Source: Phycisphaerae bacterium
GTDB lineage: Bacteria; Planctomycetota; Phycisphaerae; UBA1845; PWPN01
DNA length: 64,000 nucleotides
NCBI GenBank assembly: GCA_018003015.1
Contig: JAGNEZ010000015.1
Coordinates: 1 to 64,000 of the forward strand
Reading direction: 5' to 3'
Under the pieces are notes generated by a model. That model was not told where the DNA came from and did not search any database. It worked only from the letters and a program-made list of their open reading frames with translations. The translations under genes were made by a program, and so were the position numbers. Of the stretch, positions 18,643-27,027 are shown one piece after another; the first letter of the stretch is position 1; each line of letters opens with the position of its first letter.

Positions 18643-19818
18643 TCAGCCGATCGCTCCAGTCTGCTTCATTGCCTTGAGTGCCCCCTGATGCAGGATCTTG
18701 CCTTCCTTGGTCACCAGCGAGTGCCGCACGATCTCGTCATCCATGTTCAGCCGCCTAGGGCCGTCCTTGAACAGGTTCTCGACGTAGTGAAGCATGTTGT
18801 GGGCGTATAGCCAGGAGGCGTCGACAGCCATCGAACCGGGAATGTTCGCAGTCCCGCAGACGAACACATCGTGCACGACGGTCTCGCGGCCGGGGAGAGT
18901 CACCGCGCAATTGCCCCCCTGGTCGATCGAGACATCCACAATGACCGAGCCCGGCCGCATGCTCCGCACCATCTCTTCAGTGATCAGCACCGGAGCCACC
19001 TCGCCCGGAATCAGCGCGCTCAGGATGATGATGTCCACCTGCGGAACAATGGTCCGTAACGCGGCTCGCTCGCGATCCAGCCACTCCGTCGGCAGGGCTT
19101 TGGCGTAGCCGCCCTCGCCCAGAGCTAGCTCCTCCGGAACCTCGAAACCAACCACCTGCGTTCCTTTCAGGCTGCCAGCCTCACGCCGGGCTTCCGGGCG
19201 GATATCGAACGCCTTGACCACCCCTCCCAGTCGCTTCGCGGCGGCGATCGCCTGCAAACCGACTACCCCGGCCCCGATCACCAGGACCTGGGCGGGCTGA
19301 ATGACCCCGATCGCCGTTCCAATCATCGGGATAAACCGCGGAAAATGACCCGCCGCGATCAGCACGGAGCGATAGCCGGTCACCGTGCTCATTGAGGTAA
19401 GCGCATCCATGGTCTGAGCACGCGAAATCCGGGGAATCCCATCCATGGTGAAGGCGGTGACGTTCCGATCCCGCAACGTCTTGATCATGTCGTGATTGGG
19501 CGGCGCGGCGGGATGCAGAAACGTGATCAGGATCGTGCCGGGACGAAGCATCTCTGCCTCGTTCTTGCCGGCTGCCTTGTTGAAGTGCGGTTGCTTGACC
19601 TTCAGAACAACGTCCGCCCGGTCAAACAGCGTCTTGGCGTCCGGGACGATCTTCGCTCCGGCCGCTGCGTATTCCGAGTCCGCCCTGAATACACCTTTGC
19701 CCGCCGAAGTCTCCACCAGGACCTCAAAGCCCATCGCAGCGTACTTCTTCACCGTCTCGGGCAGTGCTGCCACGCGTTTCTCTTCTTCCAGTATTTCCTT
19801 GGGAACACCAATAATCAT
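18643..19818 (-). CDS. pntAA: NAD(P)+ transhydrogenase subunit alpha-1 (NAD-binding)
   Basis: Soluble NAD(H)-binding domain I of the transhydrogenase, 391 residues, related to alanine dehydrogenase. Diagnostic stretches are MIIGVPKEILEEEKRVAALPE at the start, the Rossmann motif VLVIGAGVVGLQAIAAAKRLG, FDIRPEARREAGSL, DIIILSALIPGEVAPVLI and VDVSIDQGGNC. It precedes the alpha-2 and beta genes on the same strand with 18-base spacing, forming one operon. Confidence 0.96.
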   Translation of the reverse strand: MIIGVPKEILEEEKRVAALPETVKKYAAMGFEVLVETSAGKGVFRADSEYAAAGAKIVPDAKTLFDRADVVLKVKQPHFNKAAGKNEAEMLRPGTILITFLHPAAPPNHDMIKTLRDRNVTAFTMDGIPRISRAQTMDALTSMSTVTGYRSVLIAAGHFPRFIPMIGTAIGVIQPAQVLVIGAGVVGLQAIAAAKRLGGVVKAFDIRPEARREAGSLKGTQVVGFEVPEELALGEGGYAKALPTEWLDRERAALRTIVPQVDIIILSALIPGEVAPVLITEEMVRSMRPGSVIVDVSIDQGGNCAVTLPGRETVVHDVFVCGTANIPGSMAVDASWLYAHNMLHYVENLFKDGPRRLNMDDEIVRHSLVTKEGKILHQGALKAMKQTGAIG

Positions 19819-19827
19819 GACTCAACC

Positions 19828-20253
19828 TCACAGGATCAACTTGTCTCCGGGCTCAATCAAGCCCCACTTCATGCACTGGGTCTCACAATTCCTTTGTACT
19901 ACCGCATCGTCGGCATGATACGACGGACGGCCTGGTGCAGCACTGGCGGCTGCTGCGAGTCCAGCAGCTCCTGCATTTGCTCTCCAATTTGGCTGCGCAG
20001 CCTGGTGCATCGCGGCCAACGCTTCGGCGGCCAGCACGCGGACATGATGGTAGAGCCCCTCGTCCATCATGATCCGGCAGGCCTCCTCCACCAGCACCTC
20101 GGACGGCCTATAGACTTCACCCAACACCGCAAGCGCGGCTTCACGCAACCGCCAGTTGTCCTGAAACCGCACCTGTTCAAGCTCCGCGACGCGAGCGCGC
20201 GGGCTTCGCAACTCCTCGATCAGCTCCTCCTTGGTCTTGGCTGAGTCCCGCAT
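19828..20253 (-). CDS. Small protein with N-terminal coiled segment and HEAT-like repeats
   Basis: A 141-residue protein of unknown function 9 bases upstream of the transhydrogenase alpha-1 gene. The start at 20253 follows GGGGAGA. It opens with a coiled-coil (KTKEELIEELRSPRARVAELEQ) like the linker found between PAS domains in sensor kinases, then has two helix pairs (REAALAVLGEVY, VRVLAAEALAAMHQ) of HEAT/ARM type, an Ala-rich stretch, and a C-terminal piece with two Cys (RNCETQCMKWG). No catalytic motif is seen. Its place at the head of the pnt operon suggests a regulatory or assembly role, but that is only inference. Confidence 0.6.
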   Translation of the reverse strand: MRDSAKTKEELIEELRSPRARVAELEQVRFQDNWRLREAALAVLGEVYRPSEVLVEEACRIMMDEGLYHHVRVLAAEALAAMHQAAQPNWRANAGAAGLAAAASAAPGRPSYHADDAVVQRNCETQCMKWGLIEPGDKLIL

Positions 20254-20780
20254 GACCGTCTCCCCCCAATCCTGTATCGTGCGCGACTTCCGCTCGGTCG
20301 ATGCGACCCGCGACCCCGGCAACGACTACAAAAAGGCCGCCGCGAACTAGATCCCACCGATGACACAAACCAGCAGCATAACCCGACTTCCTGGCCGAGA
20401 CCATTCGCTCGGCCGTAGCCACGGAGTCAAAACCGCCCTCCGCAAAAGAGCCGACTCCGGCCACGGAACCGCGGTGAGACCGACCCATCCACGGCCGCCA
20501 CGTTGACCATGATCATTGTCCTATGCGCGGCACAGGGTATCGAAGGCTTCCTGTGCCACGTCAGCTCCGGGCCGCCGGAGCATCCTCCCAATCCGCGGTC
20601 TCCAGTCCAAAGGCCGACCGATCGCACTCCTGGACAACGTTCTCTCTACCCGCTACTTGAGCGTGCCGGCTTGCCTGGATCCGGACAACCCACCGGGCAC
20701 GCCTGACGAGTCTGCCGTTCAGGTCCCTGGCCAGCCGAGACCGCCTCAGAGATCAGCGACCCCGAAGCCAAGGCAATCCG
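20254..20780. other. Gene-free part of the pnt-isc divergent region
   Basis: I see no gene with a ribosome site and a plausible protein. The short frames here read as Arg/Pro/Gly-rich translations of GC-rich non-coding DNA. It separates the leftward pnt operon from the AT-rich control region of the rightward isc operon. Confidence 0.5.
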
Positions 20781-20790
20781 CGATTAACCA

Positions 20791-20815
20791 TAATATCATA
20801 TTAATCATGATATTA
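20791..20815. promoter_or_regulatory. AT-rich inverted repeat upstream of iscR (possible operator)
   Basis: TAATATCAT (20791-20799) and ATGATATTA (20807-20815) are perfect inverted copies with a 7-base spacer, in an AT island within GC-rich DNA. The symmetry and length fit a dimeric repressor site. It lies about 70 bases upstream of the -35 of the promoter at 20881-20909. The bound protein is unknown. Confidence 0.45.
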
Positions 20816-20850
20816 AGTTCATGCGACGATCGACCGCCGGGCCCCGAAAG

Positions 20851-20892
20851 GAAATCGTATCCAATAAGTCCTATTCTCCCTTGAAATCGTAC
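20851..20892 (+). repeat. Direct repeat GAAATCGTA(T/C) around the isc promoter
   Basis: GAAATCGTAT (20851-20860) recurs as GAAATCGTAC (20883-20892), followed in both cases by CC. The spacing of 32 bases is about three helical turns, so both would face the same side of DNA. The second copy overlaps the -35 of the promoter, which makes these candidate binding sites for the regulator encoded just downstream. Confidence 0.45.
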
Positions 20893-20909
20893 CCCACAGG
20901 TGCTATATT
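20881..20909 (+). promoter_or_regulatory. Sigma70-type promoter of the isc operon
   Basis: TTGAAA (20881-20886), a 17-base spacer and TATATT (20904-20909) form a close match to a housekeeping promoter about 100 bases before the iscR ATG. It is the best promoter match that I found in the window. Confidence 0.65.
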
Positions 20910-21006
20910 TAGCCGACATCCTGAGCTGGATCAGCTTCCGGTGGTCGCCAGCTGTGGGAAAGAGGCAACGGGTCGGCCTCCGGCGGAAAGTGAGAGTGGC
21001 TTTGCC

Positions 21007-21675
21007 ATGCTGTCCTTCACCCGGAAAACAGACTACGCGTTGATCTCCCTGGCTCACATTGCCCGCGGCCAGGGCAACTACTGCAGCGCTCGGGAGATTG
21101 CAACCCACTATGGCATGCCCATGCCCCTGCTGATGAACATCCTCAAGGTCCTCAACCAACACGGTATTACGCGCTCGATTCGCGGCCCGCGGGGCGGCTA
21201 CCAGCTTGCCAAGGCGCCGAAGGATGTCACCCTCCACGATATCATTGTGGCCGTCGACGGACCCGTTGCCCTGACCCACTGTCTGGAGAAAATGGTGTAC
21301 GATCACGCCCATGCTCACGACAGGAGCACGAGCCCATCGCCCGCCAACTCTTGCCGCGAGGCCTCGGCTTCGGGCGACCAGCATCTTGAGGTGGGCGGCA
21401 AGGACGATTCCCACGACAACGGTGACGGCCCCCGCCCTCCAGTCGAGGACTGCTGCCTGAAGCAGGTGTGTCCCGTCCGGGGCCAGGTCCATCGCGTCCA
21501 CCACAAGCTGGTAGCGTTCCTTCAGGAGGTCACGCTGGCCGACATCGTTGAAAAGGCGGTATGGCGTGACGGCGTCGCCAATCTGGCCGGCGGTCACGAA
21601 ACGGCCGCCGCGGGCTTTTCGGAGGCAACCAGCGAAGGAGTATCCAAGCATGAAGTCGCCCATCTACCTCGATAA
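21007..21675 (+). CDS. iscR: Rrf2-family regulator, IscR-like, with His/Asp-rich insert
   Basis: A 222-residue winged-helix regulator heading the isc operon. The first 90 residues are a clear Rrf2 domain ([45 protein letters not shown]). IscR holds a [2Fe-2S] cluster with three Cys and one His; here Cys92 occupies the first ligand position and Cys149 and Cys155 are spaced like the second and third. Between them lies an extra segment of about 50 residues rich in His, Asp and Gly (HAHAHD near 100-105). By analogy it represses isc when clusters are plentiful. ATG 21007 begins the Rrf2 domain; its ribosome site is weak. Its end overlaps iscS by 26 bases. Confidence 0.88.
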   Translation: MLSFTRKTDYALISLAHIARGQGNYCSAREIATHYGMPMPLLMNILKVLNQHGITRSIRGPRGGYQLAKAPKDVTLHDIIVAVDGPVALTHCLEKMVYDHAHAHDRSTSPSPANSCREASASGDQHLEVGGKDDSHDNGDGPRPPVEDCCLKQVCPVRGQVHRVHHKLVAFLQEVTLADIVEKAVWRDGVANLAGGHETAAAGFSEATSEGVSKHEVAHLPR

Positions 21676-22864
21676 CAACGCCACGACCCCGGTCGACCCC
21701 AGAGTCCTGGAGGCCATGCTTCCCTATTTCCGAGAGAAGTTCGGCAATGCCGCGAGCCGCAACCATCCCTTTGGCTGGGAGGCCGAGGAAGCGGTCGACA
21801 AGGCTCGTGAGCAGGTCGCCTCGGTCATTGGGGCGAGCGCCAAGGAGATCGTCTGGACCAGCGGGGCCACTGAGAGCAACAACATTGCAGTCAAGGGCAC
21901 GGCCCGGATGTACCGGGACAAGGGCAGGCACATCATCACCCAGACCACCGAACACAAGGCCGTGCTGGATCCCTGCAAGTACCTGGAGCAGGAAGGCTGG
22001 CAGGTCACCGTCCTGGGCGTCCCCAAGAGCGGCCGGATCCACATCGACGAGCTCAAGGCCACCATCCGCCCCGACACCGTGTTGATCTCGATCATGTTCG
22101 GCAACAACGAGATCGGCACCATCCAGCCGATTCCCGAAATCGGGGCGCTGTGCAAGGAGAAAGGTATCCTCTTCCACACTGACGCCACACAGGCGTTTGG
22201 CAAGGTGCCCATCGACGTCGAAGCCATGGGCATCGACCTGTTGAGCGCTTCCGCTCACAAGGTCTACGGGCCCAAGGGGATCGGTTGTCTCTACGTCCGA
22301 CGACGCGCACCCCGAGTCCGATGTGAGCCCGTTCTGCACGGCGGCGGGCACGAACGCGGCATGCGATCTGGCACCCTCAATGTCCCCGGCATTGTCGGAT
22401 TCGGCGCGGCCGCAGCTATCGCCAAGGACGAGATGGCCGCAGAGAGTGTCAGGCTTGCATCTCTGCGTGACCGTCTCTGGACCAGCCTCAGCACACAGCT
22501 CAACGAGATCTATCGCAACGGTGATCCTGTCCACTCGCTCCCGGGCACGCTCAACGTGAGTTTCTCCTACGTCGAGGGCGAGTCCCTGATGATGGGCTTC
22601 AGCAACATCGCGGTGAGCAGCGGCTCGGCGTGTACCAGCGCCTCGCTCGAACCCAGTTACGTTCTCAAGGCCCTGGGCGTCGGCGATGACCTGGCCCACA
22701 GCTCGATCCGTTTCAGCCTCGGGCGGTTCAACACCGCCGACGAAATCGAGCAGGCTGCGAGCCAGGTGGTCAGTACGGTTCGCCGCCTGCGGGAAATGAG
22801 TCCGCTGGCCGAAATGGTCGCGGAGGGCATCGACCCGCGGAGCGTGGAATGGGCTCACCATTGA
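21650..22864 (+). CDS. iscS: Cysteine desulfurase IscS
   Basis: PLP enzyme of 404 residues that takes sulfur from cysteine to give alanine and an enzyme persulfide for cluster assembly on IscU. PLP Lys204 sits in [10 protein letters not shown], His102 in TTEHKAVLD, and the persulfide Cys328 in [14 protein letters not shown], all at the E. coli IscS positions. The [12 protein letters not shown] segment is also conserved. AAGGAG lies 10 bases before the ATG. The long mobile loop around Cys328 marks it as the IscS/NifS group rather than SufS. Confidence 0.97.
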   Translation: MKSPIYLDNNATTPVDPRVLEAMLPYFREKFGNAASRNHPFGWEAEEAVDKAREQVASVIGASAKEIVWTSGATESNNIAVKGTARMYRDKGRHIITQTTEHKAVLDPCKYLEQEGWQVTVLGVPKSGRIHIDELKATIRPDTVLISIMFGNNEIGTIQPIPEIGALCKEKGILFHTDATQAFGKVPIDVEAMGIDLLSASAHKVYGPKGIGCLYVRRRAPRVRCEPVLHGGGHERGMRSGTLNVPGIVGFGAAAAIAKDEMAAESVRLASLRDRLWTSLSTQLNEIYRNGDPVHSLPGTLNVSFSYVEGESLMMGFSNIAVSSGSACTSASLEPSYVLKALGVGDDLAHSSIRFSLGRFNTADEIEQAASQVVSTVRRLREMSPLAEMVAEGIDPRSVEWAHH

Positions 22865-22941
22865 GCTCCATCCCCGCCTTGACAGTTGCCTGAAGTGACC
22901 AACAATGACGGCAAGCCGGCTTGCCGAAAGGAGTAGTTGCC

Positions 22942-23382
22942 ATGGCGTACAGCGAGAAGATCCTGGACCACTACAGTAACCCCCGGAACATCGGCTCGTT
23001 GGATCGCGGCGATGCTCGCGTGGGAACCGGCGTAGTCGGAGCCCCCGAGTGCGGCGACGTCATGAAGCTGCAGATCAAGATCGACGAAAACCATCGCATC
23101 GTGGACGCCAAGTTCAAGACCTTCGGGTGCGGAAGTGCCATCGCCAGCAGTTCGCTGGCCACCGAATGGGTCAAGGGAAAGACTCTCGATGAGGCTCTGC
23201 AGATCAAGAACACCGACATCGTCCGCGAGCTGGCCCTCCCGCCGGTGAAGATCCACTGCAGCGTCTTGGCCGAAGACGCCATCCGGGCCGCGATCGCCGA
23301 CGTGCAGCGAAAAAACGGTATGGTCGCCGGAAGCCAGCCGGCCCAGACGTCCACCGGTCAGCAACCGGCGGGGGCGAAGTAA
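22942..23382 (+). CDS. iscU: Iron-sulfur cluster scaffold IscU
   Basis: Scaffold of 146 residues on which [2Fe-2S] clusters form. Ligands are Cys37 and Asp39 (APECGD), Cys63 (FGCGSA), His105 and Cys106 (KIHCSVLAED). The LPPVK motif (99-103) that HscA binds is intact, so it belongs to the true chaperone-served ISC type and not to SufU. Residues 128-146 are an added Gln/Ala/Ser tail. The ATG at 22942 has AAGGAG upstream. Confidence 0.97.
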   Translation: MAYSEKILDHYSNPRNIGSLDRGDARVGTGVVGAPECGDVMKLQIKIDENHRIVDAKFKTFGCGSAIASSSLATEWVKGKTLDEALQIKNTDIVRELALPPVKIHCSVLAEDAIRAAIADVQRKNGMVAGSQPAQTSTGQQPAGAK

Positions 23383-23430
23383 TCGTTTTCGAGTGACGGA
23401 CACGACACCCTAACAGGAGACCCAGCAGTC

Positions 23431-23763
23431 ATGGCCTTAGAGCTCACCGAACGAGCGGCGCGGGAAATCAAGACCATCCTCGAGCAGCAGAACCTGCCCG
23501 CTGACAAGACCTACCTTCGCCTCGGCGTCAAGGGCGGCGGATGCAGCGGTTTCAGCTACTCCCTTGACCTGACCGAAGTGAAGGGCGATCTCGACGAGGA
23601 GTTCGAGGTTAACGGCATCAAATGCGTCGTCGACCCCAAGAGCTACCTCTATCTGAACGGCGTGACTCTCGATTTCCGTGATGAATTGACCGGCCGCGGG
23701 TTCGTCTTCAACAACCCCAATGCCACTCACACCTGCGGATGCGGCAGCAGCTTCTCGGCGTGA
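23431..23763 (+). CDS. iscA: A-type iron-sulfur carrier IscA
   Basis: A 110-residue A-type carrier that passes clusters to target proteins. The three conserved Cys are Cys38 (GGGCSGFSY) and Cys102 and Cys104 (THTCGCGSSF). It could be called ErpA by sequence alone; the position between iscU and hscB argues for IscA. It has AGGAGA upstream. Confidence 0.94.
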   Translation: MALELTERAAREIKTILEQQNLPADKTYLRLGVKGGGCSGFSYSLDLTEVKGDLDEEFEVNGIKCVVDPKSYLYLNGVTLDFRDELTGRGFVFNNPNATHTCGCGSSFSA

Positions 23764-23872
23764 CCGGCGCTCGGCAACGGTGGCGCGACCCTCGGCCCGT
23801 GAGCGCCTTCCGTACCCGCGGCGAATTGCGACAGGTCGCCGGAGGACCACCAACACCTGGAGAACGTCCATT

Positions 23873-24517
23873 ATGAGCGAACCAGCCTCGACACCACCTC
23901 TCCGCTGCACGGAATGCGAGAATCCCATGGATTCTCCCATCGCCTGCTCGACCTGCGGAGCACTGAGCCAGCTGCCGGCCGACAGCTTCGATTCCTTCGA
24001 GCTGTTCAGCATCAACCGGGAATACGACATCGACCCCAAGGTGCTGCACCACAAGTACCTTTGCCTCAGCCGGGTCATTCACCCCGACCTGGCTTCGGGC
24101 GAAGCCGGCCATCAGCGCAGTCAGTCCCTCAACCTCAGCGCCGAGCTCAACCGGGCCTACGACACGCTCCGCGACCCGGTGGCCAGGGCGGAGTACCTGC
24201 TCTCGCTGGCCGGCGGTCCGAGGTCTTTTGAGAACAAGACCGTTCCCCAGGAGTTGCTCGTCCAGGTGCTGGAGTTTCGCGAGGAGATTGAGGACGCCAG
24301 GGCGTCAGACGATACGGCCACTCTGCAGGCCATCCAGCAGCAGCTGCTCGGTCGCAGGGAAGCCACCCTCGCGCGCATCGCGGAACTCGCCCGCGGGCTC
24401 GAAACCGGCGACCCGCAGAACCGGATCCGCCTCCGCGAGCAGTTGAACACCGTGAAGTACTGGAACAATATCCTGGAACAGATCCCGCCCACGGGCGTGG
24501 CCGGGCGGCGGGGGTAA
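23873..24517 (+). CDS. hscB: J-domain co-chaperone HscB with N-terminal zinc-finger-like module
   Basis: A 214-residue co-chaperone that brings cluster-loaded IscU to HscA. The J domain spans about 40-115 with HPD at 70-72 and NRAYDTLRDP, followed by the three-helix C-terminal domain that binds IscU (EELLVQVLEFREEIEDAR-like helix, then TVKYWNNILEQI). Unlike the 171-residue E. coli protein it starts with four Cys (12, 15, 25, 28), spaced CxxC-9-CxxC, like the N-terminal finger of animal HSC20. It is followed by hscA after 3 bases. ATG 23873 has GGAG upstream. Confidence 0.93.
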   Translation: MSEPASTPPLRCTECENPMDSPIACSTCGALSQLPADSFDSFELFSINREYDIDPKVLHHKYLCLSRVIHPDLASGEAGHQRSQSLNLSAELNRAYDTLRDPVARAEYLLSLAGGPRSFENKTVPQELLVQVLEFREEIEDARASDDTATLQAIQQQLLGRREATLARIAELARGLETGDPQNRIRLREQLNTVKYWNNILEQIPPTGVAGRRG

Positions 24518-24520
24518 GCC

Positions 24521-26479
24521 ATGGGCGACACCACGGACATCGTGATCGGCATCGATCTGGGCACGACCCATTCGCTGGTAGCCGTCTGCGACGAGTCCGG
24601 CCCGCGGGTGCTCCGCGACGCCACCGGCGAGAGCCGCGTGCCGTCATGCCTAACCTTCGGCCAGAATGGCAAGGTCACTGTCGGCTGGGAGGCCAGGAAC
24701 CACGCCATCGAGAATCCTACCTCCACCGTCTTCTCGATCAAGCGGCTCATGGGCCGCGGCTTCGACGAACTTGAACATGACGGCGAACTGGCTCAGCTGC
24801 CCTACGCGGTCGTCAAGCGAGCGTCCTCCGAGACTGGGCGCGACATCCCCGCGGTTCGGATCGACGACCGCCTGCTCACCCCCCCGGAGATCAGTGCCGT
24901 GATTCTGCGCGATCTCAAGCGTCGCGCCGAGACCCAGTTGGGCCGGACCGTCCGCAAAGCGGTCATCACCGTGCCCGCCTACTTCGATGACGGGCAGCGC
25001 CAGGCCACGCGCGACGCCGGGCGCATCGCCGGCCTTGAGGTCCTGCGAATCGTCAACGAACCCACCGCGGCCGCACTCGCATACGGCCTCGGCGCCCGGG
25101 GGCAGATCGACGGCCAGGAAACCGAGACCCGGCCGCTCCTCAAGCTGTCCGGGCAGTGTTCGACCTCCGATTGCGGATGCCCCCATTCCGCCCATCACGA
25201 CGCGGACAACGAGGAGTCAACCATCGCAGTGTACGATCTTGGCGGCGGGACGTTCGATATCTCCATTCTCCGACTGGTCGAAGGTGTCTTCGAGGTGCTC
25301 AGCACCCACGGCAACACCCGGCTTGGCGGCGACGACTTTGACCGGCAGATCATCCATCTCGTCGAACGCGAGGTCAAGCAGCAGTTCGGCCTGGATATTC
25401 ACTCACCGGCAACCCGCCAGGCACTCCGCGGTCTCGCCGAGAACGTCAAGATCCGCCTCAGCAATGAGCCCTCCGCGTCCTTCGAGATCGACCTCGGATC
25501 GAACCGCGTCTACAAGAGAACAATCACCCGCGGCGAGCTCGAGGTCATGCTCGCCCCCTGGATCGAGCGGACCATCGAATCCTGCCGTCATGCTCTGGCT
25601 GACGCCAGGGTCGAGCCTTCCCAGATCAGCCAGGTTGTCCTCGTTGGCGGCAGCACCCGCATCCCGCTGGTGCGGAGCCGGGTCGAGGAGGTCTTCGGAC
25701 GTAAACCCTACACCGCCCTCAATCCCGACGAAGTGGTCGCCCTGGGGGCCGCGGTCCAGGCCGGTATCCTCGCCGGCACGCGCCGCGACGCCCTGCTGCT
25801 CGATGTCGTGCCGCTGTCGCTCGGCATCGAGACGCTCGGCGGAGCCATGGGCAAGCTCATTCTCCGCAACACGCGTATTCCTTGCCAAGCCACCGAGCGG
25901 TTCAGCACCTTCGCGGACGGCCAAACCAACGTCAAGATCAACGTCCTTCAGGGCGAGCGCGAGCTGGCTCGCGACTGCCGCTCCCTCGGGATGTTCGAAC
26001 TCCGCGGCGTGCCCCCGATGCCCGCGGGGATTCCCAAGATCCTGGTCACCTTCCTCATCGATGAGAACGGCATCCTCAACGTCTCCGCCCGAGAGGAACG
26101 CAGCGGCCAGGAGGCCGGCATCCAGATCGTTCCCACCCACGGGCTGACCCCGGACGAGGTCAAGCGCATGGAGCTGGAATCCTACGCCCACGCTCGTGAG
26201 GACATGACCGCCCACCGGTTGATCGATCTGCGCAACCAGATCACCTTCGACACCGACAAGACCGAACAGATGCTCGCTCACGTGGGTGATCGCCTCGGAC
26301 CCGGCGAGCGAGCCGCGATCGAACAGGCCATCCGCGATCTCCGCGGCAAGGCCGAGACCCTCACCGACGCCGACGCCCTGCACAACGCCCTCATCGCGTT
26401 CGATCGCAACACCGTCCGGCTCGCGGAACTCGCCATCACCGCGACCCTGCAGGAGACCCTCAACAAGGAGATGCAATGA
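24521..26479 (+). CDS. hscA: Hsp70-class chaperone HscA with Cys/His insert
   Basis: A 652-residue Hsp70 specialised for releasing clusters from IscU via LPPVK. Nucleotide-domain motifs: IGIDLGTTHSLVA at 9-21, VPAYFDDGQRQATRDAG, VYDLGGGTFDISIL (237-250), VLVGGSTRIPLVR and DEVVALGAAVQAG. The substrate domain follows (LSLGIETLGG, INVLQGERELARDC). Between AYGLG and VYDLGGGT there is an insert of about 40 residues (193-233) with Cys213, Cys218, Cys220 and His222, His225, His226, absent from standard HscA/DnaK. Assignment as HscA rather than DnaK rests on operon position and on the intact partner genes. Confidence 0.94.
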   Translation: MGDTTDIVIGIDLGTTHSLVAVCDESGPRVLRDATGESRVPSCLTFGQNGKVTVGWEARNHAIENPTSTVFSIKRLMGRGFDELEHDGELAQLPYAVVKRASSETGRDIPAVRIDDRLLTPPEISAVILRDLKRRAETQLGRTVRKAVITVPAYFDDGQRQATRDAGRIAGLEVLRIVNEPTAAALAYGLGARGQIDGQETETRPLLKLSGQCSTSDCGCPHSAHHDADNEESTIAVYDLGGGTFDISILRLVEGVFEVLSTHGNTRLGGDDFDRQIIHLVEREVKQQFGLDIHSPATRQALRGLAENVKIRLSNEPSASFEIDLGSNRVYKRTITRGELEVMLAPWIERTIESCRHALADARVEPSQISQVVLVGGSTRIPLVRSRVEEVFGRKPYTALNPDEVVALGAAVQAGILAGTRRDALLLDVVPLSLGIETLGGAMGKLILRNTRIPCQATERFSTFADGQTNVKINVLQGERELARDCRSLGMFELRGVPPMPAGIPKILVTFLIDENGILNVSAREERSGQEAGIQIVPTHGLTPDEVKRMELESYAHAREDMTAHRLIDLRNQITFDTDKTEQMLAHVGDRLGPGERAAIEQAIRDLRGKAETLTDADALHNALIAFDRNTVRLAELAITATLQETLNKEMQ

Positions 26480-26480
26480 C

Positions 26481-26906
26481 ATGGGCGGCCAGAATCCTCA
26501 CACCGCCGAAGCCGACGTCCGGCTGCCGACACGCAAGTATCGGGTGACCTTCCTCCCGATGAACAAGACCGTCGAGGTGGATTGCCGGGCCCTGCCGTAC
26601 GGTGATCACGGCCGGCCGGGCAGCATCCTGGACATCGCCATGGAACATGGCATCGATCTGGACCACGCTTGCGGCGGGGTTTGCGCCTGCTCCACCTGTC
26701 ATGTTATCGTCCGCCAGGGCCTCGACCGCTGCGGCGAGACCACCGATGAAGAGGAAGACCAGCTCGACGAGGCCTACGGGCTCACTCCCCACTCGCGCCT
26801 CGGCTGCCAATGCGTCCCCAACGGAAGCGGCGATGTCGTCGTCGAAATCCCAGACTGGAATCGCAACCTCTCCCGGGAAGGCGTGCCGCAAAACCCAGGG
26901 CGATGA
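26481..26906 (+). CDS. fdx: ISC-type [2Fe-2S] ferredoxin
   Basis: A 141-residue adrenodoxin-family ferredoxin that supplies electrons for cluster assembly. The cluster ligands are Cys64, Cys70, Cys73 (ACGGVCACSTC) and Cys109 (RLGCQC), with the family spacing C-x5-C-x2-C. It carries an N-terminal extension of about 18 residues and a short C-terminal tail. The ATG lies 1 base after the hscA stop and is preceded by AAGGAG. Confidence 0.95.
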   Translation: MGGQNPHTAEADVRLPTRKYRVTFLPMNKTVEVDCRALPYGDHGRPGSILDIAMEHGIDLDHACGGVCACSTCHVIVRQGLDRCGETTDEEEDQLDEAYGLTPHSRLGCQCVPNGSGDVVVEIPDWNRNLSREGVPQNPGR

Positions 26907-26911
26907 AGAAT

Positions 26912-26936
26912 GACTCGTGAGGCCCAGGGCCGAGTC
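26912..26936 (+). other. Hairpin between fdx and iscX
   Basis: GACTCG and CGAGTC pair over 13 bases that can themselves form GGCCC/GGGCC. It may stabilise the upstream message or attenuate transcription before iscX. No T-run. Confidence 0.35.
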
Positions 26937-27027
26937 GTGGTGCCGGATCGATCGTGCGGTGGACAGGGAGAGAAGACGGCGGCTGAATGCCACCCGCCGA
27001 ATGCGGACCGCTACGCTGGAGCCCCGT

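Noticed and set aside
20322-20884. Several frames of 60-120 codons in the pnt-isc intergenic region
   Set aside because: No ribosome sites, Arg/Pro/Gly-rich, on both strands at once; they overlap the promoter and the palindrome.
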